64,000 bases of DNA from Puniceibacterium sp. IMCC21224 (GTDB lineage: Bacteria; Pseudomonadota; Alphaproteobacteria; Rhodobacterales; Rhodobacteraceae). The stretch is taken from assembly GCF_001038505.1 (NCBI RefSeq), contig NZ_LDPY01000001.1, forward strand, positions 2,356,001 through 2,420,000. Reading direction: 5' to 3'. Of this stretch, positions 58,426 to 64,000 are shown piece after piece. A program made the translations under genes and the position numbers. Position 1 is the first letter of the stretch; every line of letters starts with the position of its first letter. The notes beneath the pieces were generated by a model. The model saw only the letters and a program-made list of their open reading frames with translations, searched no databases and was not told the DNA's origin.

Positions 58426-59520
58426 TCAGCGATACAGCAGCGAAATGCCCTTGTGGAACAGATGCACCTTTTCCGGCACCGCGCCCAGTTTCACGCTGGT
58501 CCCGCGTAACCCGGAGTGGATGCCCGGCAGCTTGCCGATGATCGCGTCACCGCCGTCCTGCTTTTCGAAATACAGCAGCGTGACTTCGCCCAGTGCCTCA
58601 GTGATGGCGACCTTGCCGTCAAAGATGTAGTCAGCGCCCGGCTGCACCTCTAGAAAATCCTCGGGCCGCACGCCGACGTTGACCTTGATCCCCATATCAA
58701 CCGCATGGGAAGGATATAGCGATACCGCCGTGCCGCCACCGTTCATGCGAATTGTAGTTCGCTCGCCGGTGCCGACCACCTCACCCGGCATCAGATTCAT
58801 CGCGGGTGAGCCAATGAACTGCGCCACAAATTCGCCGTTGGGCCGTTCGTACAATTCAAGCGGCGTTCCGACTTGCGCGATCCCCTTATTCGCCAGCACG
58901 ACGATACGTGTGGCCAGCGTCATCGCCTCGACCTGATCATGGGTGACATAGATCATCGTCGAATTCGGCATCGATTCCTTGAGCTGCGCAATCTCGATCC
59001 GGGTGGCGACACGCAGGGCAGCGTCGAGGTTCGACAGAGGTTCGTCAAACAGATAGACCTTGGGATCGCGCACGATGGAGCGACCGATGGCAACCCGCTG
59101 GCGTTGCCCACCCGACAGCGCCTTGGGCAAACGGTCGAGATAGGGTTCAAGTTGCAGAATTTTCGCCGCCTTGTTCACGGCGGCATCAATTTCGGTCTTG
59201 GATTTTTTGGCAATTTTCAGCGCAAAGCTCATGTTGTCGCGCACCGTCATATGTGGATAAAGTGCGTAACTTTGGAACACCATGGCAATGCCGCGCTGCG
59301 CCGGGGGCACATCGTTGACCCGCTGACCGTCGATTTCCAGCGTCCCGTCGGTGATTTTTTCCAATCCGGCAATCATCCGCAGCAAGGTGGATTTACCGCA
59401 GCCCGACGGCCCGACAAAGACGATCAGTTCGCCCTGCTGGATGTCCAGGTTGATGTCCTTCAACACATTGACGGCACCCCCATAGGTTTTGGCGACGTCC
59501 GTCAGCTTGAGGTTGGCCAT
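58426..59520 (-). CDS. aglK: Alpha-glucoside ABC transporter ATP-binding protein
   Basis: 364 residues. GPSGCGKST Walker A, LSGGQRQRVAIGRS signature, DEPLSNLDAALR Walker B and a C-terminal TOBE region. UgpC/MalK family. It closes the agl cluster, 13 bp after aglA on the same strand. The name agl rests on the gene order aglE-F-G-A-K. Confidence 0.88.
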   Translation of the reverse strand: MANLKLTDVAKTYGGAVNVLKDINLDIQQGELIVFVGPSGCGKSTLLRMIAGLEKITDGTLEIDGQRVNDVPPAQRGIAMVFQSYALYPHMTVRDNMSFALKIAKKSKTEIDAAVNKAAKILQLEPYLDRLPKALSGGQRQRVAIGRSIVRDPKVYLFDEPLSNLDAALRVATRIEIAQLKESMPNSTMIYVTHDQVEAMTLATRIVVLANKGIAQVGTPLELYERPNGEFVAQFIGSPAMNLMPGEVVGTGERTTIRMNGGGTAVSLYPSHAVDMGIKVNVGVRPEDFLEVQPGADYIFDGKVAITEALGEVTLLYFEKQDGGDAIIGKLPGIHSGLRGTSVKLGAVPEKVHLFHKGISLLYR

Positions 59521-59532
59521 GCTGTTCCCTCC

Positions 59533-61200
59533 CTAAGAACGTGATGGTTGGGGCGCCAGCACAGCCAGAGAAGGCTGCCAGGGGCCAAGATGCAGTCGCC
59601 CGTCAGGCGCCGACGCGGCAGAGCCGAGTTCGGCGCCAACCTGATGCCAGGCACCTGCAGGCATGTCGATGCTGCTGGGATCGCCGCTCAGATTAAACGC
59701 GCAAAAGAGGGTTTGATTATCGTCCGTGCGGATAAAATGCAGCACATTTCCGGTGGCCTGCATGTCCGACATGCTGCCTTTGGCCAACGCCGGATGGTTG
59801 CGGCGGAACGCCAATGCACGACGATAATGGTGCAGCATCGCCGCCGGGTCCTGCTCTTGCGTGGTCACCGCATGGTTCAGGTGTTCATGACTGACCGGCA
59901 GCCAGGGATGACCCTGTGAAAAGCCGCCATTCTGGTTCGACGGTTCCCACACCATCGGCGTGCGGCACCCATCCCGCCCTTTGAACGCGGGCCAGAACCG
60001 TTTGCCATACGGGTCCTGAAGATCCTCGAATGCGACATCCGCCTCGGGCAGCGCCAGCTCTTCGCCCTGATACAGGCAAACCGACCCGCGCAGGCACATC
60101 ATCAGCGTGGTAAAGGCGCGTGTGGCGGCGTCGGTCAATTTCCAGCGCGACACATGGCGCGGCACATCATGGTTGGAAAACGCCCAGCAGGCCCAGCCAT
60201 CGGGGGCAGCCCGCGCGAGGTGCTCCATCACCTCGGCAACATATGGCGCGTCTGGGACGTGGTTCGACAGCAATTCGAACGCATAGCTCATGTGGATCAA
60301 ATCATCACCAGCAGTATATTGCCCCAATATCTCGAGTCCGCGCTGGTCATCACCGACTTCTCCCACAGCGGTGGCGTTGTATTCATTTAGCAACGACCTG
60401 AATTTGCGCAGAAAATCTAGGTTTTCGGGCTGGGTCTTGTCATAGAGATGGTTTTGCCAAGTATAGGGATTCACCGCCGGCGCGGTGATCGGGTTACGCT
60501 CGGATTCGGGGAGTGGCGGGTTGTCGCGCAGCTGTGCGTCGTGAACGTAAAAGTTTATAGTGTCGAGCCGGAAGCCGTCGACACCCCGGTTAAGCCAGAA
60601 CCGCGCGGCATCCAGCAATGCGCCCTGCACCGATGGTTCATGAAAGTTAAGGTCCGGCTGCTCGGCAAGAAAGTTGTGCAGGTAGTACTGGCAGCGCGTC
60701 GGCTCCCATTGCCAGGCCGATCCGCCAAAGATCGACAGCCAGTTATTGGGCGGCGTGCCGTCCGGCTTGGCCTCGGCCCAGACGTACCAGTTGGCGCGGG
60801 GATTGTCGCGGCTGGCGCGGGATTCGACAAACCACGGGTGATCCTGCGACGAATGCGACAGCACCAGGTCGATCAGGACCTTCAGCCCCAGCCGATGCGC
60901 CGTGGTGATCAGGATGTCGAAATCCGCGATGCTGCCGAACATCGGATCAACATCGCAATAATCCGACACGTCATAGCCGAAATCCTTCATCGGCGACTTG
61001 AAGAAGGGCGAGATCCAGATCGCATCGACACCCAGAGACGCCACGTGCGGCAACCGTTGCGCGATACCCAGCAAATCGCCAATACCGTCACCGTTGCTGT
61101 CCTGAAAGCTGCGGGGGTAGATCTGATAGATCACCGCGCCACGCCACCAATCCCGATCGGTGGCGTCAGCGGGCGCAGATTGGGTCGCCAATACGTTCAT
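59533..61200 (-). CDS. aglA: Alpha-glucosidase, GH13
   Basis: 555 residues from the ATG at 61200; the frame runs to 61332 across the permease end and is rejected. GH13 pattern: WWRGAVIYQIYPRSFQDSNG, VLSHSSQDHPWF, catalytic Asp in FRLDTINFYVHD, Glu in AVGEVGDDQ and the later Asp in FSNHDVPRHVSR. It hydrolyses imported alpha-glucosides in the cytoplasm. No signal peptide, consistent with that. Confidence 0.92.
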   Translation of the reverse strand: MNVLATQSAPADATDRDWWRGAVIYQIYPRSFQDSNGDGIGDLLGIAQRLPHVASLGVDAIWISPFFKSPMKDFGYDVSDYCDVDPMFGSIADFDILITTAHRLGLKVLIDLVLSHSSQDHPWFVESRASRDNPRANWYVWAEAKPDGTPPNNWLSIFGGSAWQWEPTRCQYYLHNFLAEQPDLNFHEPSVQGALLDAARFWLNRGVDGFRLDTINFYVHDAQLRDNPPLPESERNPITAPAVNPYTWQNHLYDKTQPENLDFLRKFRSLLNEYNATAVGEVGDDQRGLEILGQYTAGDDLIHMSYAFELLSNHVPDAPYVAEVMEHLARAAPDGWACWAFSNHDVPRHVSRWKLTDAATRAFTTLMMCLRGSVCLYQGEELALPEADVAFEDLQDPYGKRFWPAFKGRDGCRTPMVWEPSNQNGGFSQGHPWLPVSHEHLNHAVTTQEQDPAAMLHHYRRALAFRRNHPALAKGSMSDMQATGNVLHFIRTDDNQTLFCAFNLSGDPSSIDMPAGAWHQVGAELGSAASAPDGRLHLGPWQPSLAVLAPQPSRS

Positions 61201-61216
61201 AAAGGGAAACTTTCGT

Positions 61217-62467
61217 TTATTTGACAGAGCCGGCCAGCAGGCCCCGGACGAGGTATTTCTGCATGGCAAAGAACACAAAGAGCGGCACCGCGATCGACAC
61301 AAATGCCGCCGCAGCCAGGATCCCCCAGTCACCGCCGCGCGACCCCAGCAGGTCGTCGGCGATCTTGACCGTCATCACCCAGGATTCGCTGTTCGAGGGC
61401 AGGAACACCTTTGCCACCAGCAGGTCGTTCCAGGTCCACAGGAACTGAAAGATTGCGAACGACGCGAGCGCCGGAAACGACAGCGGCAGCACGATCTTGG
61501 TGAAGACCTGGAAATCGGTGGCACCGTCGACCTTGGCGCTTTCGATGATGTCGCGCGGCAGGCCGACCATGTAATTGCGCAAGAGGTAGATGGCCAGGGG
61601 CAGGCCGAACCCGGTATGCGCCAGCCAGATCCCCAGAAAGGATTGCCCGATGCCGATCTTGTTGTGCAGTTGCAGCAGCGGCACCAGTGCCAGTTGCAGC
61701 GGCACCACGAGCAGGCCGACCACCATGGCGATCAGGAATCCGCGCCCGGCAAAATCCATCCAGGCCAGCGCATAAGCGGCAAAAGCGGCGATCAGGATCG
61801 GGATGATCGTCGCCGGGATTGTCACCGTCAGCGTGTTGATGAACGCGCGGTCCATGTTGTCCGAGGTCAGGATCTGGCGGTAATTGTCCAGCCCGAACTC
61901 TGGCGGCTGTTCGGCGGTGATATATAGCGTCGGCGCGCGGCTGATCTCGCTGTCCTGCGCCCAGATGAAATCGCCATTGGCCTGCACCGTCAGCGCGCGG
62001 TCGATGTAGAAATCGGTGACCGGGCGGCCATCCTCATCGGTCTCGGGCACCTCGGGCTGGCCATCCGCGGGCCAGGCGGTTTCGTAATTCTCCTCATCGG
62101 TGGAGCCGTCAGTTTCCGTCACCACCAGCTTGAGCCGACCGTAGGTCATGCCCGGCTCTGCCGCCCCCGGATCGCGCCCGGTGATGCCAAAGCCCGAAAC
62201 AGAACCTTTGCCATCAACAAAGAGGTTGCCCGAGAAGGTGTAGAGCGCGCCGTCGCGGCTGACGCCCTGTGGGTCCGGCGACAGCCGGAACGCCTGCTCC
62301 ACCGGGAACATCGACGCCCACCACCCGGTTTCCGAGATCTGCTCGCGGTCCCGGAACGACGACACCAGCAGCCCCACGGTCGGAATCAGCCAGATCAGCA
62401 CCAGCGCCACCACGCAAATGTTGGTCACGATGGAGAGCGAGGTCTTCTGTCCGGCGATATTGTCCAT
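61217..62467 (-). CDS. aglG: Alpha-glucoside ABC permease, AglG type
   Basis: 416 residues. The C-terminal part has the MalG-type permease helices and the EAA loop (LPRDIIESAKVDGATDFQVF). Between the first membrane helix (about residues 14-34) and the second lies an unusually long periplasmic region of about 170 residues, a known trait of AglG-like permeases. Pairs with aglF; 10 bp separate the genes. Confidence 0.88.
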   Translation of the reverse strand: MDNIAGQKTSLSIVTNICVVALVLIWLIPTVGLLVSSFRDREQISETGWWASMFPVEQAFRLSPDPQGVSRDGALYTFSGNLFVDGKGSVSGFGITGRDPGAAEPGMTYGRLKLVVTETDGSTDEENYETAWPADGQPEVPETDEDGRPVTDFYIDRALTVQANGDFIWAQDSEISRAPTLYITAEQPPEFGLDNYRQILTSDNMDRAFINTLTVTIPATIIPILIAAFAAYALAWMDFAGRGFLIAMVVGLLVVPLQLALVPLLQLHNKIGIGQSFLGIWLAHTGFGLPLAIYLLRNYMVGLPRDIIESAKVDGATDFQVFTKIVLPLSFPALASFAIFQFLWTWNDLLVAKVFLPSNSESWVMTVKIADDLLGSRGGDWGILAAAAFVSIAVPLFVFFAMQKYLVRGLLAGSVK

Positions 62468-62477
62468 GATGCTCTCC

Positions 62478-63455
62478 TCAGCGCAGTTCTTTGCGGGCCT
62501 GGCGGATGTTCTGGATCATCACCGGCAGCACGATGATCATGATGACAAAGGCCACTGCGGTCGCCCGCCCGTCATCGCGGAACATGTAATCCATCATGTA
62601 GCTTGGCAGGATCTCGGTATCGAAATTACCGCCGGTCATGGCATAGACGATGTCGAACACCTTGAGCACAAGGATGGTGATCGTTGTCCAGACAACCACG
62701 ATGGTGCCCATGATCTGCGGCACCTTGATCTTAAAGAAGATCTGGAACGGGTTGGCACCGTCGATGATCGCCGCCTCGATGGTTTCCTCGGGGATGCCAC
62801 GCAGGGCGGCGGACAGGATCACCATGGCGAAACCGGTCTGTATCCAGATCAGGATCACCATCAGGAAGAAGTTGTTCCAGAACGGGATCTGCAGCACGTC
62901 GACCGGACCCAGACCGATGAAATCCCGCACCGCGTTGATGATGCCGATGTCAGCATCATTGGCATAGACGAATTTCCAGATCAGCGAGGCGCCGACAAAA
63001 GAAATCGCCATCGGCATGAAGATCAGCGATTTCGCGATGTTGCCCCAGCGCAGCCGGTCGGTCAGTTGTGCCACCAGCAGACCCAGGAATGTCGCCCCGG
63101 CAGGCACCACCAGCGCCCAGAGGATGTTGTTCAACAGCGCGGTACGAAACCCCTCTTCGGCGAACATCGACGCGTAGTTGCCAAAGCCAATGAACTCCTC
63201 GCCCGAACGATTGTAGAGCGACCGGACGAAGCTGCCGATGACCGGATAAACCAGATACAGCCCCAGCGCGAACATCGCCGGGAACAGAAACAACCATGGC
63301 CGCACCAGCGTGGCGCGGTTGATGTTGCGGCCCTGATCGTCATTGCGCTGCGGAAAGATAACTTTGTCGAGGATCAGGTTGGACAGGTAGAAATAGCCGA
63401 CACATCCGCCAACGCCGACGATGATCGTGATGAAACCCTGAAGCATTGGCGACAT
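62478..63455 (-). CDS. aglF: Alpha-glucoside ABC permease, AglF type
   Basis: 325 residues from the ATG at 63455 with AGGAG 7 bases upstream; a frame back to 63563 is rejected. Six to seven membrane helices with the EAA motif GIPEETIEAAIIDGANPFQIFF. Works with AglG, AglK and the binding protein AglE. A hairpin separates it from aglE. Confidence 0.9.
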   Translation of the reverse strand: MSPMLQGFITIIVGVGGCVGYFYLSNLILDKVIFPQRNDDQGRNINRATLVRPWLFLFPAMFALGLYLVYPVIGSFVRSLYNRSGEEFIGFGNYASMFAEEGFRTALLNNILWALVVPAGATFLGLLVAQLTDRLRWGNIAKSLIFMPMAISFVGASLIWKFVYANDADIGIINAVRDFIGLGPVDVLQIPFWNNFFLMVILIWIQTGFAMVILSAALRGIPEETIEAAIIDGANPFQIFFKIKVPQIMGTIVVVWTTITILVLKVFDIVYAMTGGNFDTEILPSYMMDYMFRDDGRATAVAFVIMIIVLPVMIQNIRQARKELR

Positions 63456-63549
63456 GTGGATCTCCTGTCCTGATCGCGGCAGACCGATACGTGCTTGATC
63501 TGGTTGCAGACTGACCCGTCGCGCGGATCGCGCCAGTGCACAGTAGAAA

Positions 63550-63581
63550 CCGCCCCCGGTCAAACGTATCGGCGGGGGCGG
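63550..63581 (-). promoter_or_regulatory. Hairpin between aglE and aglF
   Basis: CCGCCCCCG (63550-63558) pairs with CGGGGGCGG (63573-63581) across a 14-base loop. Such G+C-rich stems between binding-protein and permease genes usually lower expression of the downstream genes by attenuation or mRNA processing. Confidence 0.55.
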
Positions 63582-63602
63582 ATCGTATCTGAAGGGTCCG
63601 CC

Positions 63603-64000
63603 TTAGCGGATCGCGTCCCAGCGGGACTGGATCTCGGTTGCGACATCTGCCGCGTCACTTCCCGTGGTGTAATCCACCATACCAGACCAGAACGCCCCGG
63701 CACCAATCTCGGACGGCATCAGGTCGGATGCGTCAAAGCGGAACGTGGTCGCATTGCCCAGAATCGCGCCCTGCGCGCGTTGGCTGTCATCGGCATAGGC
63801 ATCCGGATTGACACCTGCATGAGCGGTCAGGAAACCGCCCTGCGCCATCCACAATTCATGTGCAATCGGGGTTTTGAGGAATTCGATCATCGCAGTCGTG
63901 GCCTCGGACGGCTTGGTAATGGCGAACAGCGTGCCAGCCCCCAGAACCGGCTTGCCCAGATCTTTTTCCGCGTAGGCCGGGAAGTAAAAGAAATCCACGT
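63603..64000 (-). CDS. aglE: Alpha-glucoside ABC substrate-binding protein, C-terminal end (partial)
   Basis: The last 132 or so residues; the frame is open to the right edge. The C-terminal pattern FLKTPIAHELWMAQGGFLTAH and ALGNATTFRFD-type segment fit the AglE/extracellular solute-binding family 1. It captures alpha-glucosides in the periplasm. The rest of the gene and probably a LacI-type regulator lie beyond the window. Confidence 0.8.
   Translation of the reverse strand, partial: VDFFYFPAYAEKDLGKPVLGAGTLFAITKPSEATTAMIEFLKTPIAHELWMAQGGFLTAHAGVNPDAYADDSQRAQGAILGNATTFRFDASDLMPSEIGAGAFWSGMVDYTTGSDAADVATEIQSRWDAIR

Noticed and set aside
62418..63473. 351-residue plus-strand frame rich in His, Asp and Arg
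   Set aside because: Antisense to aglF, where G+C-rich codons produce long shadow frames.

Overview
The window reads as one piece of chromosome from a Roseobacter-group alphaproteobacterium (Rhodobacterales). The evidence is a CtrA regulator next to its DUF1153 antagonist SciP, GTTC-N7-GTTC type SOS boxes, the alphaproteobacterial argS-SPOR-nagZ-scpA-scpB cluster, the yceD-rpmF-plsX-fabH-ihfA-merR cluster, an agl alpha-glucoside uptake operon, and consistently high G+C with short or overlapping gene junctions. I see no insertion sequence, prophage, rRNA operon or CRISPR array. One tRNA is present, tRNA-Pro(GGG).

Layout. 0-10 kb: end of a GntR/FCD regulator, a MATE exporter, the rplM-rpsI operon, a MocR-type regulator divergent from a DUF1127 peptide, a thioesterase divergent from an enoyl-CoA hydratase, then trmFO, gluQRS, hisI and an Fe-S scaffold gene. 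10-19 kb: a small membrane-protein gene behind a LexA-type box, recG-ligA, ctrA and sciP, mnmA, olsB and bamE. 18.6-23.3 kb: yceD, rpmF, plsX, fabH, ihfA, merR (phospholipid and fatty-acid initiation), then tRNA-Pro and a dCTP deaminase. 24.6-33.7 kb: scpB, scpA, nagZ, a SPOR protein and argS (one leftward operon), a frameshifted Na+/H+ antiporter, a dGTPase-like HD protein and an A-type Fe-S carrier. 33.9-36.5 kb: a three-gene leftward operon made of a tandem-repeat peptide, an uncharacterised His-motif protein and an EamA transporter. 36.9-47.9 kb: xthA, bolA, grxD, zapA plus a coiled-coil partner, transketolase, a serine hydrolase, DUF808, DoxX, GAPDH, two tiny paralogous ORFs, coaD and a CBS protein. 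48-55 kb: a valine-catabolism cluster (LysR, mmsA, acyl-CoA dehydrogenase, 3-hydroxyisobutyryl-CoA hydrolase fused to 3-hydroxyisobutyrate dehydrogenase), interrupted by a carboxylate-amine ligase. 55-58 kb: uvrA under a LexA box. 58-64 kb: aglK-aglA-aglG-aglF-aglE, cut by the right edge.

Most of the window is ordinary core genome. The best candidate for an undescribed system is the operon at 33900-36521. Its first gene encodes a protein with eight FTSGS motifs at about 20-residue spacing, six of them in near-identical GDAVEMFTSGSAP units encoded by a 60-bp DNA repeat. A hairpin separates it from an uncharacterised 368-residue protein with conserved-looking His motifs, whose stop codon overlaps the start of a ten-helix transporter. 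Precursor, enzyme, exporter is the order expected of a ribosomally made peptide pathway, but this is inference.

Other items worth checking are a 40-residue membrane protein preceded by a perfect GAAC-N7-GAAC box (possible SOS division inhibitor), loss of a stop codon joining two valine-pathway genes while keeping the internal ribosome binding site, a one-base frameshift in the antiporter, and twin 52-codon ORFs missed by ordinary length cut-offs.
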